This document shows positions 35,748-44,030 of a stretch of DNA of 56,426 bases, piece by piece. The DNA lies in the NCBI GenBank assembly GCA_965658745.1, contig CBFHTK010000015.1, positions 1 to 56,426 on the forward strand. The letters are read 5' to 3'. Under the pieces are notes generated by a model. It had not been told where the DNA came from and ran no database searches. It saw only the letters and a program-made list of their open reading frames with translations. How positions within the stretch are numbered: the first letter of the stretch is position 1; every line of letters starts with the position of its first letter. Position numbers and translations under genes: made by a program. The DNA is from JAHDFB01 sp965658745 (lineage in GTDB: Bacteria > Bacteroidota > Bacteroidia > Chitinophagales > Saprospiraceae).

Positions 35748-36110
35748 CTATAATTCTATAGACTCACCAAAGGTAAGAAGATTATTGTCTGGATCTAGCA
35801 ATGCAAATTCACGTTGTCCCCATGGTTTAGTACTCAATGATCCATTGGGATGAATCGCTACATTTTGAGCAACCATGGATTTGTACACAGATTCTATGTC
35901 TTCAACACGAATGTAGACTTGACCATAGTTTTTAAGAGGGTCTAGTTCAGAAAATTCAAAGAAGTGAATTTCAATTTGATCTTTTTTGACCATAAGATAA
36001 CCCTCGTGATCTTGCTCTCCAACTTCTACAAACCCAAGGTTATTGATATAATAATCACGAGTTGCTTCTTTACTTCGCATCGGAAGTTTAGGATGTATAT
36101 CGACTAGCAT
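35748..36110 (-). CDS. VOC family protein (glyoxalase/bleomycin resistance fold)
   Basis: A 120-residue protein with the paired beta-alpha-beta-beta-beta modules of the VOC superfamily. It begins HPKLPMRSKEATRDYYINNLGF, and the second module ends WGQREFALLDPDNNLLTFGESI, the typical 'xxREFxxxDPDGNLLxF' metal-side strand with its glutamate. It resembles bleomycin-binding proteins of the Bacteroidota more than glyoxalase I. It begins 5 bases after the hydrolase gene and is the last gene of that leftward train. Confidence 0.85.
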   Translation of the reverse strand: MLVDIHPKLPMRSKEATRDYYINNLGFVEVGEQDHEGYLMVKKDQIEIHFFEFSELDPLKNYGQVYIRVEDIESVYKSMVAQNVAIHPNGSLSTKPWGQREFALLDPDNNLLTFGESIEL

Positions 36111-36115
36111 GAATA

Positions 36116-37492
36116 CTATTTCCCAACTTGTTTGTCAAGCCATTTGTGCATATACTCAAGAGCCTTCGGGTTAAAGGTTTCAGAGATTATGGCATATTCT
36201 GACCCTTCACCAGTTTTGGAGGTTTGAAAAAGATGGTTGAGTTTTCTAAACCTTTTGATTTTAACGTTTTTGTTACCGCCCGATTTCAATGCTTTTTTAA
36301 TTGCTTTGGTATTAGGCTTAGCAAGTACTTGGCGATCTTTCTTGCCATTCATGGCTAGAACAGGAACCGTTACCTTAGATAGGTTTTCTGAAGGGTCATA
36401 TTTTAGAAAGTAACGCATCCACACATTTAAGAGGCCTGGAGCAAACTTAAAATAAAAAGCTTTTTCACTTGGTCCCATTTTTTCTTGATCATCTTCTGAG
36501 AGGTTGCGGTAGAACATATTAGTCGTTCCTTCAAGCTCGTCGACAATTTGATCGTTGGGTTTATCTTGCTTTAGTAAGTTGATAATTTTTGTTACCATTT
36601 CTTCATAAGCTTCCTCACCTTTTTTAGATAGACCAAATTGACCTTTCGTATGTTTCAATTGGTATGTCATCAATTCATCAATCGGTGTACCAGGACCAGC
36701 TAGTAAAACGAGAAATGCGACATTTTGATTTCTAGCAGCCACCATTGGAGCTATCATACCACCTTCACTATGGCCGATATATCCCACTTGATCTTTTCGG
36801 ATGTTATCTCTTGTTCTTAAATATTCGAAAACCGCTTCAGCATCGTAAGATAAGTCCTCAGATGTTGCTTGAGCAAATTTCCCAGTAGATTCTCCTACAC
36901 CTCTATCGTCATAGCGCATGACTGCGTAACCCCTATTTGTGAGATAGTCAGCAAGGAGTAAAAAAGATTTATGTCCAAAAATTTCAGAATTTCTATTTTG
37001 GGGCCCAGACCCAGAAATCAAAACAACTGCAGGAAATGGTCCCTCCCCGTCAGGATATGTTAATGTGCCAGCTAGAGTTATATCGTCTTTTTCTTGCTTT
37101 ATTTCAACATCTTCCGATTTATATGCAAACGGCCCTTTCGGCTCTTGAGGACGATCGTAGGCTAAATCTTCCTCTGATGATTTGAAAGTCAAAGTTTTCT
37201 CCTGCCCGCTTTGAGCCCATGTACCATTTATCTTTTCATTGCTAAGGTTTCCATAGAATGTGGCTCCATATTTTTGAAAGTGGAAATCAAGCCTATCTCC
37301 TTCTATTTCATAATATGACGCCTTGTCATCAAATAGTCCTTGAGCAGGAATCGTAAGATAAACTCCGTCGGCCTCTTCGATAGTTAGGTAGATATCAAGA
37401 CCATTCAGTGTAGCTTTCCATTGACCATTCCAGGTCTGTGCACTGACTAAAAAAGGCAATAATATAAGGGCAATAACAAGTTGCTTCGTCAT
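36116..37492 (-). CDS. Secreted alpha/beta hydrolase
   Basis: A 458-residue protein with a signal peptide (about 1-18, ending VSAQ). Residues ~20-105 are a beta-rich lead domain (WNGQWKATLNGLDIYLTI) seen in Bacteroidota hydrolases of this type. The alpha/beta fold has SGSGPQNRN (oxyanion strand, about 158), YDDRGVGESTG (about 192), nucleophile elbow GHSEGGMIAP (about 243), an aspartate near KDRQVLA (about 388) and the catalytic histidine in KLNHLFQ (about 417). Probably a periplasmic esterase or peptidase; substrate unknown. Confidence 0.85.
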   Translation of the reverse strand: MTKQLVIALILLPFLVSAQTWNGQWKATLNGLDIYLTIEEADGVYLTIPAQGLFDDKASYYEIEGDRLDFHFQKYGATFYGNLSNEKINGTWAQSGQEKTLTFKSSEEDLAYDRPQEPKGPFAYKSEDVEIKQEKDDITLAGTLTYPDGEGPFPAVVLISGSGPQNRNSEIFGHKSFLLLADYLTNRGYAVMRYDDRGVGESTGKFAQATSEDLSYDAEAVFEYLRTRDNIRKDQVGYIGHSEGGMIAPMVAARNQNVAFLVLLAGPGTPIDELMTYQLKHTKGQFGLSKKGEEAYEEMVTKIINLLKQDKPNDQIVDELEGTTNMFYRNLSEDDQEKMGPSEKAFYFKFAPGLLNVWMRYFLKYDPSENLSKVTVPVLAMNGKKDRQVLAKPNTKAIKKALKSGGNKNVKIKRFRKLNHLFQTSKTGEGSEYAIISETFNPKALEYMHKWLDKQVGK

Positions 37493-37560
37493 CGGATAGA
37501 TTCAAAAATCAAAAAATGTAGAATAGGGCTGATTAAAGACCAGCAAGAAGGCAATGTGAA

Positions 37561-37794
37561 TTATCTTTCCAACTTTTCTTTAACTTTCGTTGGCTCTTTA
37601 GTATCAAGTTCTTTGATATTATCCTTGATTTCAGTTTCAATATTTGCCTTAGCATTATTAAACTCTCGAATTCCCTTTCCAAGCCCCTTCATTAATTCAG
37701 GAATCTTGCGACCGCCAAATAATAGGAGTACAACTAGAGCAATCAAGAGAATCTCTTGGCCACCAAAACCGCCGATTAAAAATAATGAACTCAT
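37561..37794 (-). CDS. tatA: Sec-independent translocase TatA/TatE-like protein
   Basis: A 77-residue twin-arginine translocase component. An N-terminal span (about 12-26: QEILLIALVVLLLFGG) is followed by the FGGRKIPELMKGLGKGIREF amphipathic helix, the signature of TatA (FG hinge and KIPEL). A charged tail of about 35 residues ends the protein. It forms the pore-like part of the Tat system with TatC, which is not in the window. It lies between a 2OG oxygenase and the hydrolase gene, all leftward. Confidence 0.92.
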   Translation of the reverse strand: MSSLFLIGGFGGQEILLIALVVLLLFGGRKIPELMKGLGKGIREFNNAKANIETEIKDNIKELDTKEPTKVKEKLER

Positions 37795-37893
37795 AATATC
37801 TATTTTTTTAAGGAGATGTGATGAAGAACATACTTCAATTATCTCCGGTATTTTTATTAAACACTTTTTAGACCCATAAAGGTCCTAAAAAGT

Positions 37894-38841
37894 TTACTTT
37901 TTTAATCCTATTTCTCGTAATCTTTCATCTAAGTACTCTCTAGCCGAAGTTGGCTCGTATTGAAGCGGTCTTTCTTCGGTAACACAAAAGTCCAAACAGT
38001 CAAGCCGCATGTCACTTTTAGGATGTAGAAAGAATGGAATACTCAATCTCGGTTTGTGCCACTCGCTTTTCGGCGGATTGACAACTCTGTGAGTCGTAGA
38101 AATAAGATAATTATTCGTAAGTCGCTGTAGCATATCACCTACGTTGATGACTATTTCGTCCTCACCAGGTACGATATCGAGCCATTCATCTTCAGTGTTC
38201 AATAATTGTAAGCCACCAGCAGATGCACCAACGAGCAAGGTAATGAGATTAATATCCTCATGTTGCTCTGCTCGTATTGCAGATTTTGGTTCGTGTGTAA
38301 TCGGCGGGTAATGGATGGATCGAAGGATCGAGTGACCATTTTCAATTTTGTCATCAAAATAGTTTTCGTCCAATTCAAGATGAAGTGCAATTGCACGTAG
38401 CAATGCTCCTCCCGATTTTTCAAAAGCTTTATAGAGCTTTATGCCGAGTTCTGTAAACTCAGGTATTTCTCTTGTATAAGGATTTTCAGGGTATTCGTTT
38501 TTGTCTTCATTTTCTTGAACTTGACCAAGTTGATAAAATTCTTTCAAGTCGGCCACCTGAGATTGCTTTGCTTTTTCTGTTCCAAAAGCTGTATAACCTC
38601 TTTGACCTGCTAATCCGGGAATTTGATACGCTCGTTTTTGCTCTACGGGAAGCGAGAAAAATGCTTTAGAAGCTTCATAATAACTGTCTACGATTTCTTG
38701 TGGAACTCCATGGTTTCTTACACCTACGAAACCAACTTTATGAAATGCTTGACCTATTTCGTCTACAAATTCTTTGCGTTGTGCATCGTCACCGTCTGTA
38801 AATTTTTTTAGGTCAACAACGGGTATAACTCTGTCTGACAT
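37894..38841 (-). CDS. 2-oxoglutarate/Fe(II)-dependent oxygenase, isopenicillin N synthase family
   Basis: A 315-residue cytoplasmic oxygenase. N-terminal DIOX_N block: VIPVVDLKKFTDG, FHKVGFVGVRNHGVP, ASKAFFSLPVEQKR and GQRGYTAFGTEKAK. The iron ligands are HEDINLITLL (His and Asp, about residues 197-199) and the second His in STTHRVVNP (about 255), followed by RLSIPFF whose Arg and Ser bind 2-oxoglutarate. All key residues are present. The substrate is unknown; an antibiotic pathway is not implied. It is 2 bases downstream of gldB and probably cotranscribed with it. Confidence 0.9.
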   Translation of the reverse strand: MSDRVIPVVDLKKFTDGDDAQRKEFVDEIGQAFHKVGFVGVRNHGVPQEIVDSYYEASKAFFSLPVEQKRAYQIPGLAGQRGYTAFGTEKAKQSQVADLKEFYQLGQVQENEDKNEYPENPYTREIPEFTELGIKLYKAFEKSGGALLRAIALHLELDENYFDDKIENGHSILRSIHYPPITHEPKSAIRAEQHEDINLITLLVGASAGGLQLLNTEDEWLDIVPGEDEIVINVGDMLQRLTNNYLISTTHRVVNPPKSEWHKPRLSIPFFLHPKSDMRLDCLDFCVTEERPLQYEPTSAREYLDERLREIGLKK

Positions 38842-38843
38842 AA

Positions 38844-39914
38844 TTAGTTTCTTTTTGGTTTAAACTTTGATTTTTCTAATATTTCCTGACTATCTTCAAA
38901 ATTAATTAAATCTTGCAAACTCATATCTGGATTTCTTTTCATAAAGGCTGACACTATTTGCCATCCTAGATAGTTTGCAGTTCTTCCAGGAGATTCGCTA
39001 GGCATTCCAGAAGAAGAAGGACTTGGACTAACAAGCTTATTGATTTTATTGATGTCTGTGGAGTAAAAAAGCTCTTCTTTAAATAAGAAAGCCCACATTT
39101 CTTGTTCGTTATTTTGAACCCATTCCCATTGTTCATCAGTGTATTGCATAAGAATGTGATCAGGGGTATTTGGAAGAAGTTTATCAAGTATATACAGCTT
39201 CTTTCCGTGATATATCATCTTTTCGAGTAAGTTTTCTCCTGGAGCTGCATTGCCCAACATATCCTCAACTAGAGCGGAAATAACTGAACTGACTAAATGG
39301 TCACGATCATACCTTCTTGTTAAATAGGCCGAAAAATTCTCATTATTGCCTACGTACTTGCGATAGGGATAGTCAGCACCTAGGTACATGTCAAGTCCTA
39401 TTGCTAAACCATCAATGCCTGGTTCAGGCTCAAAAACAAATTTTTGATAGGAGAATTCGGAAATATAAGTGTAAACCTTTGGAGTCGCTTTTTTAGGAAA
39501 ATAGTACTTTAAGTACTGAAATGCTTTTTCAAAAGCTTTTTCCTGAGGAACAAAGTCTTGATAGACTGAATCTACTTCATGAAGAATGCGATTTATGCCC
39601 TCATCTTTGAGGAATCCTAGCATATACTTTTTTTGTTCCTCAGCTTTAAGTTGATTTACATTTAACCGTAAAATGTACTCAAAGTACAGGGAATAAAAAG
39701 TACTATCCGTACCATTTTGCAATGCTTGAATAGCATTCACAATATTTGTGGTATCAAGTTCTTGGATATTTTTTTCCGTGCGAACGGTTGATATGTCAAC
39801 TTCTATATCAGAAACATCCGGGATAAAAATACTATCATCCGAACAAGATGCTGTTACAAACAGTACGGAGAATACAACGAATAGTGATAAATATGCATTA
39901 CGCTTTTTAACCAT
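38844..39914 (-). CDS. gldB: Gliding motility lipoprotein GldB
   Basis: A 356-residue lipoprotein of the GldB family, required for gliding and linked to the T9SS/motility machinery in Flavobacterium. Start chosen at the ATG at 39914 (MVKKRNAYLSLFVVF), which gives a standard signal with lipobox VTASC. Family blocks: FQYLKYYFPKKATPKVYTYISEF, IDGLAIGLDMYLGADYPYRKY, LLEKMIYHGKKLYILDKLLPN, WVQNNEQEMWAFLFKEELFYSTD, SPGRTANYLGWQIVSAFMKRNPDMSLQDLI and the ending ILEKSKFKPKRN. The oxygenase gene follows after 2 bases; no gldC is adjacent. Supports a Bacteroidota host with T9SS. Confidence 0.9.
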   Translation of the reverse strand: MVKKRNAYLSLFVVFSVLFVTASCSDDSIFIPDVSDIEVDISTVRTEKNIQELDTTNIVNAIQALQNGTDSTFYSLYFEYILRLNVNQLKAEEQKKYMLGFLKDEGINRILHEVDSVYQDFVPQEKAFEKAFQYLKYYFPKKATPKVYTYISEFSYQKFVFEPEPGIDGLAIGLDMYLGADYPYRKYVGNNENFSAYLTRRYDRDHLVSSVISALVEDMLGNAAPGENLLEKMIYHGKKLYILDKLLPNTPDHILMQYTDEQWEWVQNNEQEMWAFLFKEELFYSTDINKINKLVSPSPSSSGMPSESPGRTANYLGWQIVSAFMKRNPDMSLQDLINFEDSQEILEKSKFKPKRN

Positions 39915-40027
39915 ATATAATTCTTTGCTTATCTTTGTTTTGTTTAAGCATTGATACATACGACTTAGTATAAGTCGCTCATTGATACTTTATATAACAA
40001 AAACTTAGCCAAATAAATTTTAACAAG

Positions 40028-40723
40028 ATGAAAAAATACGTTTATCTTCTTCTTTTGATATTTATATGTACTTCAGCACAAGCGCAGTATCGAAATTTAC
40101 GGTTAGGTGTCTCCGTTGAACCTTTATCTGTGTCGTTCATGGACAGTAATACGCCAATTATCACCTCGGATGGAAATAATTTCAGTTCTTCCGCATTTAT
40201 CAAGGCTGAATACTATTTTTCGCCATTCTTCTCTTTAGCTTCTGGAGTGGGAATGACCATAAACCAAGGAGGAAAATTGGTATATAAGGAAGGGGGAGAC
40301 GTATGGAAAGATTCAGAATTAATTCCTACTAGTTTACATAATCTTCCACAAGATGTTGAGCTGAGATCAAGTATTCAATATCTTGAAATCCCTGTTGCTT
40401 TGAAAATGCGTACTGATGAGATTGGCAAATTTCGTATCTTTTTCGAGGTGCCTAGAATTACAATAGGGGTAACAACAAGAGCTAGGGGAACTGCAGAATC
40501 GCCTGACTTTAAGGAAGAACATCAGAATATTTATCCATCCATGTCTTGGATGAATCTGTCCTATGGAGTCATGGGAGGTGTTGAATATTCGTTGACTGAG
40601 GATATTTCTGCTATTATCGGACTAAATTGGAAACAAGGATTTGTTGATATTACGGATGATAGTGGAGTAGACAATAGAATTACTAGCGGAACCTTTGGTT
40701 TGCATGCCGGGATATTATTCTAG
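40028..40723 (+). CDS. Outer membrane beta-barrel protein (small porin family)
   Basis: A 231-residue protein with signal peptide (about 1-19, ending AQAQ). The rest is a run of amphipathic strands (YRNLRLGVSVEPLSVSF, SAFIKAEYYFSPFFSLASGVGM, SIQYLEIPVALKM, MNLSYGVMGGVEYSLTEDISAIIGLNWKQGF) ending FGLHAGILF with phenylalanine as last residue, the insertion signal of outer membrane barrels. The QYLEIPVALK strand is typical of the Bacteroidota OMP_b-brl_2 group. About eight to ten strands. Function unknown. It starts 114 bases from the divergent gldB. Confidence 0.78.
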   Translation: MKKYVYLLLLIFICTSAQAQYRNLRLGVSVEPLSVSFMDSNTPIITSDGNNFSSSAFIKAEYYFSPFFSLASGVGMTINQGGKLVYKEGGDVWKDSELIPTSLHNLPQDVELRSSIQYLEIPVALKMRTDEIGKFRIFFEVPRITIGVTTRARGTAESPDFKEEHQNIYPSMSWMNLSYGVMGGVEYSLTEDISAIIGLNWKQGFVDITDDSGVDNRITSGTFGLHAGILF

Positions 40724-40787
40724 AAATGGCTTCCGCCCAAATATGCATGGAAATCTATTTCTTGTGTTTTACTAATACCTAAAAGCA

Positions 40788-41222
40788 TTGAGATTGTATA
40801 TCAGACGAAGAGATGAAAAATGTTTGCTTTTGAGAAAGACTTTACTTCTTAGTTTCTTTCTTGTGACTTGCTCCTTATTCCTTTCTGGCCAGGGGAATGA
40901 TTGGTCTGAGAAAGATTATTCAGATTATATTCAGACGTTGACAGGAGGCGATCGCGAAGTTTCCGTACAAAGTGGTAGAGTAGACCTCGTTACAGATGAG
41001 TTTGCATTCGAAATAGAATGGGCAAGAAAATGGAAAGAAGCGATTGGTCAGACACTATGGTATGCTATGCAGACGAATAAGAAACCAGCTATTGTACTTA
41101 TCATGGAGTCTAAAGGCGACTATAAGTATTACATCCAGCTTAATTCAGCTTTAGATTACTCAGGACTTGCAGATAAAGTAACTGTTTACCTGTTTCCGAA
41201 TGATTTTGAGCATGTAAAGTAA
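40788..41222 (+). CDS. Exported small protein with PD-(D/E)XK-like core
   Basis: A 144-residue protein. A long basic N-terminus (MRLYIRRRDEKCLLLRK) precedes a hydrophobic export segment (about 18-36, ending LSGQG). The mature part resembles a small group of proteobacterial and Bacteroidota proteins: GRVDLVTDEFAFEIEWARKWKEAIGQTLWYAMQTNKKPAIVLIMES. The spacing D(L)V...FEIEWARKW, with aspartate, glutamate pair and lysine, then GQ, looks like a restriction-endonuclease-type (PD-(D/E)XK) active site. A nuclease in the periplasm is plausible but not shown. The domain is too small to judge partners; no methylase or antitoxin is adjacent. Confidence 0.6.
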   Translation: MRLYIRRRDEKCLLLRKTLLLSFFLVTCSLFLSGQGNDWSEKDYSDYIQTLTGGDREVSVQSGRVDLVTDEFAFEIEWARKWKEAIGQTLWYAMQTNKKPAIVLIMESKGDYKYYIQLNSALDYSGLADKVTVYLFPNDFEHVK

Positions 41223-41311
41223 AAATATCGAAGGTTTCAATTTATAATTGAAAGTAGCTTATTTCTCAATTCTAATTTTCTTGCTATTTTGAGCTAACTA
41301 AACGATAGTTA

Positions 41312-41740
41312 ATGACACCAGCGGTTATTTTTTCCATTGCCAATGCTTTTGCTTTAGTTGCTTGGTTAATATTAATCTTCACTCCCAAGTCAAAGTATAC
41401 AGCTAGATTTATTATCCCTGGAGCCATTGCATTATTATGCATTGTGTATGTTTTTTTAATCATTCCTTCTCTGTCAAGTTTTGACGCTACTTCCTTTAGC
41501 AGTTTGGAAAGTATCAAGGCACTTTTTCAAGATGACAAAGCAGTAGCTGCTGGTTGGGTGCATTACCTTGCATTTGATTTATTTGTTGGAGCCTATATTG
41601 TAGAACAAGGCAAGTCGATTCCACTTCCTCGATGGCAGTATACCTTGTGTTTGCCATTCACATTTATGTTTGGTCCAGCCGGACTTTTACTTTTTTATAT
41701 TTTTAGACAGTTGATGAAAAAGCAGACTATCGGTAGGTAG
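41312..41740 (+). CDS. ABA4-like (DUF4281) membrane protein
   Basis: A 142-residue membrane protein with about four spans. It matches the ABA4-like family: FSIANAFALVAWLILI at the start, then AGWVHYLAFDLFVGAYIVEQG (about 80-100) and LPFTFMFGPAGLLLFYIFRQ (about 115-134). In plants ABA4 takes part in neoxanthin formation; bacterial members have no settled role, though they occur in carotenoid-making organisms. It converges on the serine hydrolase gene with a 4-base gap and stands as a single gene. Confidence 0.85.
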   Translation: MTPAVIFSIANAFALVAWLILIFTPKSKYTARFIIPGAIALLCIVYVFLIIPSLSSFDATSFSSLESIKALFQDDKAVAAGWVHYLAFDLFVGAYIVEQGKSIPLPRWQYTLCLPFTFMFGPAGLLLFYIFRQLMKKQTIGR

Positions 41741-41744
41741 TTTT

Positions 41745-43772
41745 TCAGTCAATTAGGATTTCCTTTCTGACAGTTATATCATTTAATTCCTTCCAAATTT
41801 CATGATCATAATCTTTAGGAGAAAACCTAAAAATCAATAGGGACTTATTTTTTTCCTTGATAAATCTACTTTGAATTGTAACATTCAGTCTCATTGCCTT
41901 TCGAGTGACAAAAGAATCGTGAATATCTATTGTTCCTTCATAACTCGTATAATCACTGGTAGCAGTTGATTTTCTAAATTTAGCAACTGTTTTGGGAAGC
42001 ACTCTATCTTTTTCTTTATTCACCACATCCATCAGACCATCAAAATACAACTCTATATTTTTTGTAATTTCATCTAGGCCAGGCTCCGATTGATCTTCAA
42101 TATACCAAGAGATCACATAAGACCAAAAGTCTTTTGTTTCTGGTTTTCTCCAACCAGGAGGAAAACGAGCATCTTCACGACCGAGATAAGGAATTTCAGA
42201 AGCAAAGCGCAACGGAAAATGAAATATTTCATGTGTCCAGCTCTCATTCGATTTTAGTAGTTCTAAAGTAAGTTTATTTAGCTCTTCATCTGTAAAACCT
42301 AATTTCATTAGTACGTTTTTCCCATTTTGATTATTTGGGTTGTATTCTATAGATTTTTTATAAGACTCAATGCCAGCCTTTTCTTTACCAAGTTTAAGGA
42401 GCACCTCTCCATAACTATCGTGGACATTGGATGAGTGTGGATGCGCCTCAACATTAATTCTAAAGATTGCTTCAGCTTCTGGTAGTTTTCCACTCTCCAA
42501 TAAGTCATAACCAACCATGTTCATATCATTCTCATCCATGTAGTATTCGTTCGAGTTCTTTATATTTTCATAAGTTAGCATCGCTTTTTCAAGCCCGATA
42601 GTTCGGATTTCTTGAGCTAATTCGATAGCGATTGATTTACGAGGAAAGTCATATGGTTTTTCATTTAGAATACCTAGAATGCTATTTGCAATGCGATTTA
42701 GGGGTGCACCACCGGTATTATTAAGTAATATGATGGTTGATTCTGTTGATGGAATTCTGACGATCAGACTTGTAAAGCCATTAATTACACCATCGTGCTC
42801 AATTGAGGGAACTCGTTCATCTGTCTTTCCTAAAGGACGCTCACCAAGAATCCAACCATATCCATAATACTCTCGCCAAGCGGGCGTATGTTTTTCGAAA
42901 AGCATGTCGCGATACTTCTTAGGCAGCAATTTTTCATTGTACAATGCTTGATCCCAAAGCAGCAGATCTTCCACTGTCGAGTAGATTCCTCCGGCCGTAT
43001 AGGCGGCAGACATGTTGATATAGCTTGTTTTGTTAAGACGTGTTCCATTTTTATCGTATCCAGAAGCAAGATTCTTTACGATTTCGCCACCAACAGCATA
43101 TCCGCTATTTTTCATTCCAAGAGGTTCAAAGATCTGCCTGTCCAGTAATTCAGCAAAGCTCTGACCAGATATGGTTTCCATTATATATCCCAAAAGTGCA
43201 TACCCAGAATTGCTGTATGAAAATCGTTCACCGGGGCTACATTGCAAAGTTGAGTCAGAGAAGAATTGCACTAATTTTTCTGGAGAAGATCCTTGCCGCA
43301 TGATATCACGGTAATCGGGAAAAGAAGTATAGTTCGGAAGCCCTGATGTGTGAGTCAATAGTTGATGTATTGTAATGCTGTCAGCAACTTTCTTAGGGTA
43401 ATCTGGTAGATAGCTAGATACGGGGGAGTAAAGTTCTAGTACACCTTGCGAAACTAATTGCATGGTTAGCATAGCTGTGAATTGCTTGGAGACTGAAGCG
43501 AGGCGGAATTTTGTATCAGCTGTATTTCTAACATCCCAGGTTAGATCCGCATACCCGAAAGACTGTTTATAGATCGCTTCTCCATTTTTTGCAACAAGTA
43601 CAGCTCCATTGAATTGTTTGTATTCGGAATAGAGCTTTAGTAGCGAATCAATATGATTTACTTTGTCAGTGACATTCGAACCTTTTTGGGCAATTGAAGG
43701 GTTGAAGAGGCTTGCGCCCAAAAGGATTACGATGATAAATAGCGATAAACATGAATTTTTCAAAAGCTGCAT
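41745..43772 (-). CDS. Class C beta-lactamase-like serine hydrolase with TPR region
   Basis: A 675-residue secreted protein. Signal peptide about residues 1-29. The beta-lactamase/transpeptidase-like domain (about 38-365) has the nucleophile motif SVSK (about 92-95), Tyr motif YSN (about 184) and HDG (about 325, in place of KTG). It is followed by a TPR-type segment (about 395-500: GKLPEAEAIFRINVEAHPHSS, YGEVLLKLGKEKAGIESYKKSIEYNPNN) and a C-terminal domain of ~170 residues that I do not recognise. All three catalytic motifs are present, so it is probably an active esterase, peptidase or transpeptidase-related enzyme in the periplasm; antibiotic resistance is not implied. Confidence 0.85.
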   Translation of the reverse strand: MQLLKNSCLSLFIIVILLGASLFNPSIAQKGSNVTDKVNHIDSLLKLYSEYKQFNGAVLVAKNGEAIYKQSFGYADLTWDVRNTADTKFRLASVSKQFTAMLTMQLVSQGVLELYSPVSSYLPDYPKKVADSITIHQLLTHTSGLPNYTSFPDYRDIMRQGSSPEKLVQFFSDSTLQCSPGERFSYSNSGYALLGYIMETISGQSFAELLDRQIFEPLGMKNSGYAVGGEIVKNLASGYDKNGTRLNKTSYINMSAAYTAGGIYSTVEDLLLWDQALYNEKLLPKKYRDMLFEKHTPAWREYYGYGWILGERPLGKTDERVPSIEHDGVINGFTSLIVRIPSTESTIILLNNTGGAPLNRIANSILGILNEKPYDFPRKSIAIELAQEIRTIGLEKAMLTYENIKNSNEYYMDENDMNMVGYDLLESGKLPEAEAIFRINVEAHPHSSNVHDSYGEVLLKLGKEKAGIESYKKSIEYNPNNQNGKNVLMKLGFTDEELNKLTLELLKSNESWTHEIFHFPLRFASEIPYLGREDARFPPGWRKPETKDFWSYVISWYIEDQSEPGLDEITKNIELYFDGLMDVVNKEKDRVLPKTVAKFRKSTATSDYTSYEGTIDIHDSFVTRKAMRLNVTIQSRFIKEKNKSLLIFRFSPKDYDHEIWKELNDITVRKEILID

Positions 43773-43996
43773 TTTTAAGGTTTACTCAATATTAGTCATT
43801 AATGTAGCTTATTATTAATTACAAATGTAAATTGATGTAAACAGGATGTGAATCCATGTATAAAACCGTTTTGGCTTTTTGGATACATCCAAAAGATTTA
43901 GAAGTTCAGACATTTTCTTTCTGTTGCGGAGTGATTGTAACTGCACCCAAGGCAAGAGAAAAGCTGGTTGTATATCTAGTAATTAGACAATTAGTG

Positions 43997-44004
43997 TACT
44001 TTTG
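43997..44004 (+). promoter_or_regulatory. Candidate -7 promoter element of the TlpA gene
   Basis: TACTTTTG matches TAnnTTTG, 26 bases before the ATG at 44031. A TTG at 43968 is 26 bases upstream, longer than the usual spacing. Confidence 0.35.
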
Positions 44005-44030
44005 AATCAGTCATTTCAAAAAACATCAAT

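Noticed and set aside
37481..37879. 132-residue plus-strand frame opposite tatA
   Set aside because: Lies antisense to the well-supported tatA gene and has no protein-like features.
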